Shown here: piece after piece, positions 36,904 through 46,410 of the stretch
Numbering within the stretch: the first letter of the stretch is position 1
Layout: every line of letters begins with the position of its first letter
Assembly: GCA_036365145.1 (NCBI GenBank)
Contig: JAEOAD010000031.1
Coordinates: 12,558,001 to 12,622,000 of the forward strand
Source: Orientallactaga sibirica
Taxonomy: Eukaryota; Chordata; Mammalia; Rodentia; Dipodidae
Reading direction: 5' to 3'
DNA length: 64,000 bases
Notes under the pieces: model-generated
The model's database searches: none
Told to the model about the DNA's origin: nothing
Seen by the model: the letters and a program-made list of their open reading frames with translations, nothing else
Made by a program: the position numbers and the translations under genes

Positions 36904-37463
36904 AAAAAACCTAAATAAGTAAGTTAAATGCTAAAAACTGAAAAGTCATCCCTGTTCACTGACTAGAAGGGTCGCTATAAGTGTGCTGGTTCTCCCCAAA
37001 CTGCCCCATAGAGTTGACATTTATTGAGTCTGACAACCACTGATTTGTGTAGAGGACCTGGGACAAGACAATCCATGACTGTGCCGAAATCACAGCAGGT
37101 GAAGAAGGCTTGAGGCCCCAGGTACAGAGAAAGCTCAGGACTGATGGAACTCAAGCCAGGACCCCATGTGAAGTTTTGTTTCGTTTTTTCTATTCCCTGG
37201 GCCTTGTGAAAGCAATTCCCTCTCTGGTCCTTCAAGACACAGCTCTTTCACTGAGATTCTCATATGCTAAAAGCACCCCTCACAGAGATCTGAAGCTCAC
37301 ACTGCCTAACACTGCCTCAAGGTCAGAAAGGCAGTCGACTCTCCTACAGACTGCCTCCAGGAGTCCTAAGTAAATTTTACCCCAACAGGAACCCCCACCA
37401 CCATCTACCCACATCCTTAACTGGTGGACAGGGTGTAGCTCAGGCCAGAACACCCTGCCACCC
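36904..37463. other. Intron 2 single-copy DNA
   Basis: No repeat or exon recognised. Confidence 0.5.
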
Positions 37464-37464
37464 C

Positions 37465-37521
<57 letters not shown>
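37464..37521. repeat. (CA)n microsatellite
   Basis: About 28 uninterrupted CA units after a C run, roughly 440 bases downstream (in gene direction) of the exon 2 donor. Likely polymorphic. Confidence 0.95.
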
Positions 37522-37524
<3 letters not shown>

Positions 37525-37574
37525 GCCAGTGCATGGCCAGCTCCTTGTCTGAAGTCTGGCTTACACAGTGATAG

Positions 37575-37695
37575 CCAGGTGTGGTGGTTCACAGCTATAA
37601 TCCCAACACTCAGGGAAGCTAAGGGAGAAGGACTGCTATGTGTTAAAGGCCAGCCTTGCTAGACTGAGACCCTGCCTCAAACACAAAGCAAAACA
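37575..37695 (+). mobile_element. B1-like SINE, diverged
   Basis: AGCCAGGTGTGGTGGTTCAC and GAGACCCTGCCTCAAACACA. Confidence 0.75.
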
Positions 37696-37738
37696 AGAAG
37701 GAGAAGGAGGAGAAGGAGAAGCAGCAGCAGCAGCAGCT
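37696..37738. repeat. GGA/GCA triplet repeat
   Basis: GAAGGAGAAGGAGGAGAAGG followed by five GCA/CAG triplets, derived from the B1 tail region, about 220 bases from exon 2. Confidence 0.85.
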
Positions 37739-37957
37739 AACTTAGCCTTCTCATCTGGAAAAAGCTGGGAATACACATTCCTCTCCCAGGTTTCTGGGTG
37801 CTATGCTATCCAGAAAGGGATCACAGCAGGGTCCTCCATGAGCGGACCGTTCCAAGGCCATCACTTAAGGAGACAGTGACACATGAACGCCATGGCTGAA
37901 CCATCCCACCCCAACTGACACCCAGAGCCCAGGAGGAAGGCTCTGTCCTGCCCGCAC

Positions 37958-38089
37958 CTGTATTTGATGTCAAAGACTGTGGAGTCCTCATCCTCATCAT
38001 CCTCTTCGTTCAAAGGGGCCATCTCCACGCGCTCAGCAGGAGTGGTGATGATGTCATACTTGCGAGTCTTCTTCAGTCTCCTTCCCAGC
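37958..38089 (-). CDS. FAM174B: FAM174B exon 2 (C-terminal cytoplasmic tail)
   Basis: Seen: on the minus strand a pyrimidine-rich acceptor ending TCTTCCAG at 38090 precedes 132 open bases, followed by a GTGCGG donor at 37957. One base completes a codon begun in exon 1. Then come 43 codons and the first two bases of an Arg codon. The peptide has a basic stretch ([12 protein letters not shown]), a middle part [14 protein letters not shown], and an acidic run [16 protein letters not shown]. Known: FAM174 proteins are small single-pass membrane proteins with a short cytosolic tail. KTR-K/R-Y, a (M)xPL motif and an acidic D/E run before T-hydrophobic-FD are shared by the paralogues, and this wording matches my memory of FAM174B rather than FAM174A or C. 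Molecular function is poorly defined. Inferred: the basic stretch lies just inside the membrane. Exon 1 (signal peptide, lumenal part, membrane span) is not in the window, so intron 1 exceeds 25.9 kb. No frameshift or stop is seen, so the gene looks intact here. Confidence 0.93.
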
Positions 38090-38432
38090 CTGGAAGAGGA
38101 GAAGCACGTTCATGAGGCCACAGCTGGGAGAGAGGGCTGTCCAGGCCAAGCCTCAAGGGCTCCACACAGATGTAGCAGCAGAGGCAAGGTTGGGCTCCCT
38201 TCCTGCCATCTGCAGACACCAGGTTCTAACTGAGGCAAAGCATACTGCTGCCTACAGTGAGCTACTGAGGTTGTGCCCAGGAGACCCCAGCGGCCTCAGG
38301 GCCTCAGGAGGGTGACCGACCTCCCTAGCCCTTCATCCTCACTCATTAAGCACAGATTCCTGTGCACCAATAACTCAGTAATTGAGACAAATAATAGCTG
38401 AATGCAATATTTTTTGAGAAGGGGCAGGGACA
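38090..38432. other. FAM174B: Intron 1 DNA next to exon 2
   Basis: Single-copy. The 3' splice site lies at 38090. Nothing else recognised. Confidence 0.5.
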
Positions 38433-38760
38433 TTTTTTTTTTTTTTTTTTGTATGTGTGTAGTGGAAATGTAGATTGTGTGTAGTTGCATGCATTCATGT
38501 ACGTGTGCATGTATGTATGTGCCTGTGCATGTGGAAACCAAGACATTCATGCTAAGTGTCTTCATAGAACACTCTCCATTTTATTTACTGAGGCAGCTAG
38601 TGTACCAGTCAGCTAGCCCAGGGATCTTTGCCCCTACCTCCCCAGGGCTGGTATTCCAGTCAGGCAGCCACACCAATCTACATTTACATGGGTGCTGGGG
38701 ATCTGAACTCTAGTCTTCATACTTGCATTGCAAGCACTTTATCCACTGGGCCATTTCCCA
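38433..38760 (-). mobile_element. B4 SINE with poly-T end
   Basis: 18-base poly-T, GT-rich region, diverged middle, and GGGTGCTGGGGATCTGAACT near the right end. Confidence 0.7.
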
Positions 38761-38794
38761 AAAACTATAGTATTTTTTTAAGTATAATTTAAGG

Positions 38795-38992
38795 TTGAAG
38801 AGGTAGCTCAATTGGCAGAGCTCTTGCCAAACATAGATGAATCCCTGGGTTCAATCTCTAGCACTGCATGAACTTAAGCAATCCTAGCATTCAGGAGGTG
38901 GACACAGAAGGATCAGAAGTTCAAAGCCATCTTCAGCTGCATTGTGAGTTCAAAGGCAATTTGGGCTACATGGGACTCTACCTCAAAAAAAT
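38795..38992 (+). mobile_element. ID-B1 composite SINE
   Basis: tRNA-like half AGGTAGCTCAATTGGCAGAG with GGGTTCAATCTCTAGC, joined to a B1 half ending GGGCTACATGGGACTCTACC and poly-A. Confidence 0.75.
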
Positions 38993-39036
38993 GTTACTAT
39001 GAATCATGATAACATTTTTTTACAAAAGAAGGTAAT

Positions 39037-39222
39037 GGGGGCGGTGGAGAGGTGGCTCAGGGGTTAACGGTGCTTGTTTACAAAGCCGGCTGGCCCAGGT
39101 TCAATTCCCCAGCACCCACATAAAGCTGGACACAAAAGTGGCACATGTGTCTGGAGTTCATTTGCAGTGGCAAGAGACCATGGTATGCTCCCCCACACAC
39201 ACATGCAAATAAATAAAAAAGA
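39037..39222 (+). mobile_element. DIP SINE, CA-tailed variant
   Basis: Head GGTGGAGAGGTGGCTCAGGG, then AAGCCGGCTGGCCCAGGTTC and CACATAAAGCTGGACAC. The 3' end has GCAAGAGACCATGGTATGC and CCCCCACACACACATG instead of the CT run. Confidence 0.8.
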
Positions 39223-39289
39223 AAGTAGTGGGGATATCATGATCAAATTACAATATGTACAGGTATGAAGATTCTCAATTTAAAAAGTT

Positions 39290-39725
39290 TAAATCTGTCA
39301 GGGCCCAGGAGAAATTGCAGAAGAAGCAACATGGACACTGTTCTTACCACCAGCCTGACAACCAGCTCCAGGACAATGGTGACAGACACAGTGATCAATC
39401 AAAATTCATCAAAGCAGAAATCCAGAGGCTACAGAGAACTCCACACTAAATCAGACTGCCAACAGGCCATGGCTCAGGAAACATTGTAGAAGAGGGGCCA
39501 GAAAGATTGTAAGAGCCATACGGTGGGTCGGAATATCCTGAAGCATGGTCCCCCGCCTCCCCAGCACCTCACAGGGATTGACTAAGGCCTTTATGACCCC
39601 ATAGTGAATACCAGGACCCCACTGAGGAGGACCCCAGGGGAATGGGAGCAGGTGCAAGGGGATAAAAGAATATAAGCTGTTATTATATACATAATATAAT
39701 AATTGTTTAGTCTTACAAAAAAAAG
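39290..39725 (+). mobile_element. LINE-1 3' UTR fragment
   Basis: CCAACAGGCCATGGCTCAGG, GAAGAGGGGCCAGAAAGATT, GTAAGAGCC, then GGCCTTTATGACCCCATAG and GAGGAGGACCCCAGGGGAAT, ending near an A-rich tail. Close to the copy at 52,925-53,262. Confidence 0.8.
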
Positions 39726-39932
39726 TTTAGACATAAAGTCACACATGCTCTAGGATCTTGCCTATGACAAGGACTTGTGAAAATGAGCCAACAGTTTCCG
39801 TCACAGGATGTTTAGGGAGAATCATTATAGTACTACATTGTGACCTTTGGGATGGCAGAGGTCATTGGAAAGAGACTGACACAAGCCACTAACATAAAAC
39901 ATCCTGCATGATGAACACAATGGGGGGAGTTG

Positions 39933-40069
39933 TTTTTGAGGTAGGGTCTCACTCTAGCCCAGGATGACCTGGAATTTACTATATCAGTCTCAGGCTGGCC
40001 TCAAACTCAAAACAATTCTCCTACCTCCGCCACCTTGAGATCAAAGGTGTACACCACCACACCCAGCCC
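39933..40069 (-). mobile_element. B1 SINE
   Basis: GAGGTAGGGTCTCACTCTAG to CACCACCACACCCAGCCC, in plus-strand reading. Confidence 0.88.
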
Positions 40070-40217
40070 AGGAATGCAATTTTGATCACGTGATGGCTGG
40101 TTATAAACTTTGTATGATACCTTTTGAGAAAAATACTCTTCTTATGACCACTGATGGTTTTCACACTTATGCCTCTGTGACCTCAGACCTTATCCCAGTT
40201 GCTTTGCATTCTTTACT

Positions 40218-40412
40218 GTTTTTTTTTTGTTGTTGTTGTTGTTGTTTGTTTGTTTGTTTTTCAGTTTTTCAAGATGGGATCTCACTCTGGTCCAGGCTGA
40301 CCTGTAATTAACTAACTATGTAATCTCAGGGTGGGCCTCGAACTCATGGAGATCCTCCTACCTCTGCCTCCCGAGTGCTGGGATTAAAGGCGGGCACCAC
40401 CACACCCAGCTT
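40218..40412 (-). mobile_element. B1 SINE
   Basis: Long (TTG)n/(TTTG)n-interrupted poly-T end, then the B1 body to GCACCACCACACCCAGCTT. Confidence 0.9.
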
Positions 40413-40949
40413 CTGTACTGTTTCCTTTTTAAGAGCATCAGATGGTGTCTATAAGAAAGCAACCAACCCAAGCATCCTAAGTAGGACACTGCAGAGCCCT
40501 GTTCCCTACGCTTTCTTTTCGTAAACAATAAACTGTTCCTGAGGAGACCATTTGTCATAGACACGGGCAGGTCTCTTTGTCCCCTACCTAGAGAACGTGG
40601 ATAAGTTTGCACAATGAAGAAAAGCAGAACTTCACTTTCAATAGAAGTGGAAGCTGGGAACATACAAAGCTGTGACTAAAAATGTCTTGGCAACAGCAAC
40701 ATGTGTTTGGCCTACCTAGTATGAATTACCAAAACTGCTATTTACCAAAGTGCCATTTTAGTCACGGAGCAAATTTAATACCATATCTTTGGCATAAAGT
40801 AATCTATACAACCTATAGCATTTGCTCCTCAAGGTCTTTGATGTTGTTTTCTAGCTATTTCCTCAGGATTCATGTATTCCTTATAGAAGGACTGGGAAAG
40901 GCTCATGAAATTCACAAGTTGCAAGAACTCAGAGTTACAAGCCTCATAA
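40413..40949. other. Intron 1 single-copy DNA
   Basis: Nothing recognised. Confidence 0.5.
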
Positions 40950-41097
40950 GGGCCAGGCATGGTATAGCATGCCTTTAACCCCGGCACTGAGGAGGCTGTG
41001 GTAGAAGGATTATAGTGAGTTTGAGACCAGCCTGGGGCTGTAGAGTGAGTTCCAGATCGGCCCGGGCTAGAGAGAGACGCAGTTTAGAAAAAGAAAA
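40950..41097 (+). mobile_element. B1 SINE
   Basis: GGGCCAGGCATGGTATAGCA to AGAAAAAGAAAAGAC. Confidence 0.85.
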
Positions 41098-41310
41098 GAC
41101 TTATAAGGTCCTTCTCCAAGACTGCATAAGCACTACATCATCACTGGTGGTAGGGGGTCTCTTTCACCTGCAAGCTGTGGGGAACTCAGGGATCCAGCTT
41201 TCAAGGGTCCTCTTGCATGCTGGGGTGGACTTTTCTGTGGTGTAGCTGCCTCCAAGTCACCCATGCTCCTCTACATAACCTCAATAAACATACTGGCTCA
41301 CCTAGTTAGA
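41098..41310 (+). mobile_element. Possible LINE-1 3' UTR remnant
   Basis: TTTTCTGTGGTGTAGCTGCC and CATAACCTCAATAAACATAC resemble the end of some rodent LINE-1 3' regions. Tentative. Confidence 0.35.
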
Positions 41311-41448
41311 TTTACAGGGAAGCATTTCTTTGCATTGTTTATGGTGCCCTGACTGGAAATGAGCAGACATTTGTTGACGACTTCCCAGAAAAAGCCATGC
41401 AACAGGGTAGACAAGAGAGGTAAGACAGGGAAAAAAGAGGAACCCAGG

Positions 41449-41662
41449 GGGCTGGAGGGATGGCTTAGTGGTTAAGGCTTTTGCCTGCAAAGCCAAAGGA
41501 CCCAGGTTTGACTCCCCAGAACCCCTGTTAGCTAAATGCACAAGGTGGCACATGTGTCTGGAGTTCGTCTGCAGTGGCTGGAGGCCCTGGTACACCCATT
41601 CTCAACCCCCACCTCGCTCCTTCTCTCTGTCAAATAAATAAATAAAAATAAAAAATGTTTTT
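41449..41662 (+). mobile_element. DIP SINE
   Basis: GGGGGCTGGAGGGATGGCTT head. The CT run is nearly absent (CTTCTCTCTG) and the tail is AAATAAATAAATAAAAATAAAA. Confidence 0.9.
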
Positions 41663-42378
41663 TAAAAAAACAGCAATAAAATCTGGTGGTCTCAGGGTTC
41701 ATTACAGAACAAATTCTCCTTTCGGTCATCCTCATAGGTGCACACACAGGCACAGATGTGAATCTACTGTATTCAAAACACAGGGTGAAGAATGGTTTAA
41801 ATGCCAAGCCTGATGGTAAGATGCTAAACCAAAGGGTCTCTCCTGAGTGCGAGGTTTATGTTCTGGTTTTACAAGCCCAGAAGCTTATCGCTCTAGCCCC
41901 TGAGAACTAAAGGCTTGTAGCTCCAGGCTTTGTAAGAGCCACAGGCTTAGAGCTATAGCTGCTCAGGTGAGAACAAGCTCTGGGATTTCAAAGCCAGAGG
42001 CTTATGGCCCTGATAACTAGAAGTCTGTTGTTCTAGGCCAGAGACTTGGAGCAGTAGGCACTGAGGTCAGAGACATAGCTCTGAGTTCTGATAGCCAGCA
42101 GCCTAGAACCCAACAGCTAGTGTTAGCACTCTTGAGCTTCAGGAGTCAAAACCGCTGGCTTTCAATCCTTGGCAGCCCTTGAGGTTTGCAGTCTTCAGCT
42201 CGTCACAGCCTCTCACCCTCAGAAGTCTCAGCCCCACAGTTCTGCTCCTTACCACCTGCCAGCTCTCCAGCTGCCTTGCTCCCGCTGCTTTGTGGGTCTG
42301 GGGCTCAAGCCCCAGGGCTCTCCTCCTCTTTGTGCATTCAGCTCACCCCACTCTAGCCATGATAAATATCATAAGTTT
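41663..42378. other. Unclassified region with a degenerate internal repetition
   Basis: 41,860-42,110 shows loosely repeated words such as AGGCTT, AGAGCTATAGCT, AGCCAGAGGCTTATGG and GAGACTTGGAGC. Units are about 30 to 45 bases and poorly conserved. The rest, C-rich toward 42,350, resembles no family I can name. Confidence 0.4.
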
Positions 42379-42575
42379 GGGGGTTGGGGAAATGTCTCAG
42401 TAGTTAAAGGCGCCTGCTTGCAAAAGCTGCCGACCCAGGTTCAAGTCCCCAGTGCCCATGTAAAGTCAGATGCAAAATGTAGCACATGTAGCTGGCACTC
42501 CTTTACAGTGGCAAGAGATCCCAGAGCATGCTCATGTACACACACACACACACACACGTAAACAGACAAAATATT
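42379..42575 (+). mobile_element. DIP SINE, CA-tailed variant
   Basis: GGGGGTTGGGGAAATGTCTC, AAGCTGCCGACCCAGGTTCA, and GGCAAGAGATCCCAGAGC then a CA run. Same subfamily as 39,037. Confidence 0.8.
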
Positions 42576-42591
42576 AAAAAGGCCATGTGAG

Positions 42592-42728
42592 GGTTGGAGA
42601 GATGGCTTAGTGGTTAAACGCTTGCCTGTGAAGCCTAAGGATACACACACACACACGTGCTCATTCTTTCTCTAAACTATTTCTGTATTTCTCTCTCTCA
42701 AAATATAAAATATTTAAAAAAAAAAAAA
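42592..42728 (+). mobile_element. DIP SINE, internally deleted, with perfect target duplication
   Basis: Flanked by AAAAAGGCCATGTGAG at 42576-42591 and 42729-42744. The body between CCTAAGGA and the 3' CT-like part is replaced by a short CA run, so the copy is only about 137 bases. Confidence 0.9.
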
Positions 42729-42869
42729 AAAAAGGCCATGTGAGAAAAGTCTTTATTGTGACTAATGCTGTACCAAGGTTTGTGTTGGGTTGGGGTAAAT
42801 AAGCACAGAGGAGAGAAGTCTTCCAGACTATCCAAATAGTGAAAAACAATCTGTTTATATAGCCAGAAA

Positions 42870-43035
42870 GGGGACCCACGTAAGCCAGATGCACAAGGTG
42901 GCACATGCATCTGGAGTTCACCTGCAGTGGCTGGAGGCCCTGGCACGCCCATTCTGTCTCTATCTCTCTTTGTGTGCATCTCTCTCTCTCTTTCTCCCTC
43001 TCCCTCTCTCTCTCAAATAAAAATTTTAAAAAATA
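42870..43035 (+). mobile_element. DIP SINE, 5' truncated
   Basis: Starts at GGGGACCCACGTAAGCCAGA. CT run of mixed units at 42957-43014, tail AAATAAAAATTTTAAAAAA. Confidence 0.85.
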
Positions 43036-43044
43036 CAGGAAGGA

Positions 43045-43624
43045 TAGAAGAGAGCCTACACATATAAAATTTCCTCCAAAACATAAATGGTCATCCCTTC
43101 TATCTAGTACTAACTTCTCTCTCCGTTGAAGAATTTGCTTATCTTTTTTCAGATGGACAACGAACCTGAAGGGAGGATCAGCCAATCACACCTCACCAGG
43201 GCCCCAGCTGAAACCATAGAATAACGCAGGGGAAGGGCAAGAATACAGCGTTCATGGTGATCACAACACCAGAAAAAGGCTGAAGGAGATAAACACAGAG
43301 AACATCCAACTCCAACTAAGCCAGATATCCAGAGACACAGAGGCTCCCAAAACCTCATCACTGAAGCAGAACTAAAATGACCCCAGTGTGGCTCAGGGAA
43401 ATTCGCGGAAGAGGGGGTGGAAAGAATGTTAGAGTCACAAGTTGGGGCATTATGCACAGATACTGGGGCCTACCCCCCAGAACTCTTGATTACCCCCACA
43501 ATGCATGACCCACATTCCCCATTGATGAGGGTCCCTTTGGAAGAGGGAGAACAGGAAGGAGGACAATGGAGCCAATATTATGAATATAAAATCAGAATAA
43601 TATAAATAAATTTTTTAAAGTAAC
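43045..43624 (+). mobile_element. LINE-1 3' UTR, 5'-truncated insertion
   Basis: Bounded by near-identical AAAAAATACAGGAAGGA words (about 43028-43044 and 43626-43642), a probable target duplication. Inside are CGGAAGAGGGGGTGGAAAGA, ATGTTAGAGTCACAAG and an AATATAAATAAATTTTTTAA tail. Confidence 0.75.
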
Positions 43625-43810
43625 AAAAAAATACAGGAAGGAAGAGGGAACCTGCTACATTGATCCTTGCTCAAGGCAGCCAGGCATGAAAGAAGGATCT
43701 GACAGCTATCAAATCAGGTCTAACAGCCAAATCAGGTATGTGGCAGGAGGGTTAGGGGAGGCAACAGCTTAGTTTATTTGACAAAAAGAAACCATTAAAA
43801 GGTGGTTATG

Positions 43811-44049
43811 AGGGCCTGGAGAGATGGCTTAGTAGTAGTTAAGCGCTTGCCTGTAAAGCCTAAGAACCCTGGTTTGAGGCTCCATTCCCCAGGACCCACA
43901 TAAGCCAGATGCACAAGGTGGCGCATGCATCTGGAGTTTGTTTGCAGTGGCTGGAGGCCCTGGCATGCCCATTCTCTCTCTATCTAACTGCTTCTTTCTC
44001 TCTCTGTCTGTCTGTTGCTCTCAAATAAATAAATAATTAAATAAACAAA
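43811..44049 (+). mobile_element. DIP SINE (first of a pair at one site)
   Basis: Preceded by AAAAGGTGGTTATG (43797-43810) and followed by AAAAGGTAGTTATG (44050-44063). Has a duplicated AGTAGT in the head. Confidence 0.9.
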
Positions 44050-44063
44050 AAAAGGTAGTTATG

Positions 44064-44272
44064 GGACTGGAGAAGTGGCTTAGTGGTTAAAGCACTTGCC
44101 TGCAAAGCCTAAGGACTTAGTTCGATTTTCCCAGTACCCTCATAAGCCAGATGCACAAGGTGGCACATGTGTCTAGAGGTCATTTGCAGTGACTAGAGGC
44201 CCTGATGTGCCTATTCTCTTTCTTTCTCTCCCTCTCTCTTCCTCTCTCTCTCTCTCAAAGAAATAAAATATT
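44064..44272 (+). mobile_element. DIP SINE (second of a pair at one site)
   Basis: Starts GGACTGGAGAAGTGGCTTAG directly after the second target copy and is followed by a third, AAAAGGTGCTTATA (44273-44286). Confidence 0.9.
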
Positions 44273-44306
44273 AAAAGGTGCTTATAATAAAGCTATTAAT
44301 ATTCTT

Positions 44307-44448
44307 TTTATTTTTTTTTTTCAAGGCATGGTCTTACTCTAGCCCAGGCTGATCTAGAACTCCCTCTATAGCCCCTGCTGGCCTCTAACTTACAGCAGTC
44401 CTCCTACCTCAGCCTCAGAGTGTTGGGACAAAAGGCATACAACAGTAT
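44307..44448 (-). mobile_element. B1 SINE
   Basis: Poly-T, CAAGGCATGGTCTTACTCTA, CCTCAGAGTGTTGGGACAAA. Moderately diverged. Confidence 0.85.
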
Positions 44449-44734
44449 TTAACAATGTTTAACTCCTAGCCAAACACTTTTAGGGAAGGCTATATCCTGG
44501 CAATCTCAACTTTACCAATGACCCTGACCATATTTTGGAAACAAGCTTTGTCCAGAAGCAAAAATGCTAACCTTGCAAACACTGTTGACCCCACATTTTC
44601 CCATCAACAGATTCTTCTCTCTCTACCTTCCAAACCCAAAAGGAGTAAGATACAACTTTGCACTCTGCCCTAAATGATGTCTAATCCTTTACCGATTCCT
44701 CCCTATGCTGGATGAGGGAAATTTAAGCTCAGAA
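44449..44734. other. Intron 1 DNA, nothing recognised
   Basis: No clear repeat or exon. Confidence 0.4.
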
Positions 44735-45425
44735 ATGGTTCCATCTGTAGATTGCTTTTGGTAATATAGCCACTTTCATAATATTAATTCTGCCAATCCA
44801 AGAGCATGGGAAAGTGTATCATCTAATATCCTCTTGAATTTTTTTTTCTAGTGTCTTCAAGTTTTCATTATAGAGAATTTTCACTTTTTTTTTTTTTTGC
44901 TCTTTTGTTTTTCAAGGTAGGGTCTCATTCTAGCCCAGGCTAACCTAGAATTCACTCTGTAGTCTCAGGCTGGCCTTAAACTCATAGCAGTCTTCCAACC
45001 TCAATCTCCCAAATCCTGGGATTAAAGACGTGTGCCATCACATTTGGCAATTCTCACATTTTTTGGTTAGGTTTATTCCTAGGTATTCAATTTTTTGCAG
45101 CTATTGTCAATGAAATGATTTTTATTTCTTTCTCTGCAATTTCATTACTGGTTTATATGGAAGCTACTGATTTATGTATGTTGACTTTATGCCCTACAAC
45201 TTTACTGAAAGTTTTATTAGATCTAGGTGTTTTATTGTATATTATATAGGATCTTTAAGGTATCAAATCATGTCATCTGCAAATAGGGATAGTATGACAA
45301 CTTTCTTCCCTATTTTTATCCCTTTTATGTCTTCTTCTCGTCTTTGAGCAGTATATTGAATAAAGGTGGCAAGACAGGGCATCCTTGTCTCATTACTGAT
45401 TTTAAAGAAAATGTCTCCATTTTTC
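44735..45425 (-). pseudogene. LINE-1 ORF2 reverse transcriptase part, inverted segment
   Basis: In reverse complement, 45300-45255 encodes the LINE-1 catalytic motif region (LFADDM: the Phe-Ala-Asp-Asp box of the polymerase). Farther along (about 44790-44740) is INIMKVAILPKAIYRW, in LINE-1 order. Stops and indels break the frame. A B1 is nested at 44885-45050. This segment is the 5' part of the element that continues on the plus strand from 45426. Confidence 0.85.
44885..45050 (-). mobile_element. B1 SINE nested in LINE-1
   Basis: Poly-T then B1 body. Flanked by AATTTTCAC (44875-44883) and AATTCTCAC (45051-45059), an imperfect 9-base duplication. Confidence 0.88.
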
Positions 45426-46410
45426 TCCACTTAGCATTGATCACTGTGTACACTCGCCATCAACACTCCAATGATGTTCCTCACTGAACTACAAAAGCAA
45501 TCCAAGAATTCATATGGAATCACAAAGACCATGTGGTAGTTTGAATATATGTCCCCAATATATTCAGTGTTTTATTAGTTTATAGTTTGCATCTGCAATC
45601 ACCTTGCTAGAGGCAATGTCACTGGGCATTAAGGTGTGATGGTGGGTTTGAGACTCCATTGTAAAGATATACAAAGTGTGCCTAGCGGGAGTTCCTGAAG
45701 TGTGCAATGGCTTTTGGCTGTAGCTTTGCTCTGTGTGCTGTGTGGCTGGTTGGTTTTTCTCTCTTGCTTGGCCCTGTGAAGGCAGGCCAGCTTCTTCTGC
45801 CATTATGGAACTTCCCCTGGATCTGTAAGCTTCAATAAATAATATCCCTTCCTCCATAACTGTGCCTGGTCTGTAAGTTCATCTCAGCAAACCTGAAGCT
45901 GTCTGCTACAGACCACAAATATCCAAAGCAATCCTTAGGAGAAAGAACACTACTGAAGGTCTCACAGTACCTGATCTCAAATTACACCACAGAGCAACAG
46001 TGATAAAGTCAGCCTGGTACTGGCACTAAAACATCGAGACCAATGGAACAGAAATAAACCCACATTGCTTCGGTTACCTAATCTTTGACAAATAAGCCAA
46101 AAAACATTCAGTGAAAAAAAACGACAGCCTATGCAATAAATGGTGCTGGCAAAACTAGACATCACCTGCAAAAGAACGAAATTTGGCCCCTATCTTTCCA
46201 CCTGTACAAATATAAACTTAAGGTGGATCAATGACCTTAATCTAAAACCTTACGTGCTGAAACTGCTGGAGGAAAAAATAAGGAACACACTTTGATGTAT
46301 AGGCATAAGCAAGAACTTTCTGAACAGGATTTCAGCAGCACAGGAAATAGCCCCAAGAATTAACATCTGGGACTACATGAAATCAAAAAGTTTCTGCAGT
46401 GGAAACCTGG
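45426..46410 (+). pseudogene. LINE-1 ORF2 3' part (plus-strand segment)
   Basis: Begins near FLTELQKQSKNSYGITK (about 45475-45527), the stretch that follows the inverted segment's end in normal LINE-1 order. It continues after the nested LTR with wording for [18 protein letters not shown] and GANKPKNIQ-like regions, up to GGACTACATGAAATCAAAAAG at 46370. Frame is broken. The C-terminal quarter of ORF2 is missing before 3' UTR-like DNA begins. Confidence 0.8.
45532..45910 (+). mobile_element. Solo LTR of the MaLR-type family at 23,249
   Basis: Same ends as the LTRs at 23,249 and 24,852 (TGTGGTAGTTTGAATATATG ... CTGTCTGCTACA). Flanked by a perfect GACCA duplication (45527-45531 and 45911-45915). 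It interrupts LINE-1 ORF2, so it inserted later, then lost its internal part and one LTR by recombination. Confidence 0.92.

Larger units (their letters stand above)
27981..37957 (-). other. FAM174B: FAM174B intron 2
   Basis: GT (37957-37956) to AG (27982-27981) intron of about 10 kb, phase 2. It carries a B1, an LTR fragment and a 24-unit minisatellite near its 3' end, then several B1 and DIP SINEs, an ID-type SINE, a B4 and a CA microsatellite near its 5' end. No further coding exon was recognised inside it. Confidence 0.85.

Noticed and set aside
42661..43185. 174-codon minus-strand frame with ERERE-type repeats
   Set aside because: It spans two DIP copies; the repeats come from CT runs read in reverse and poly-A read as Phe.
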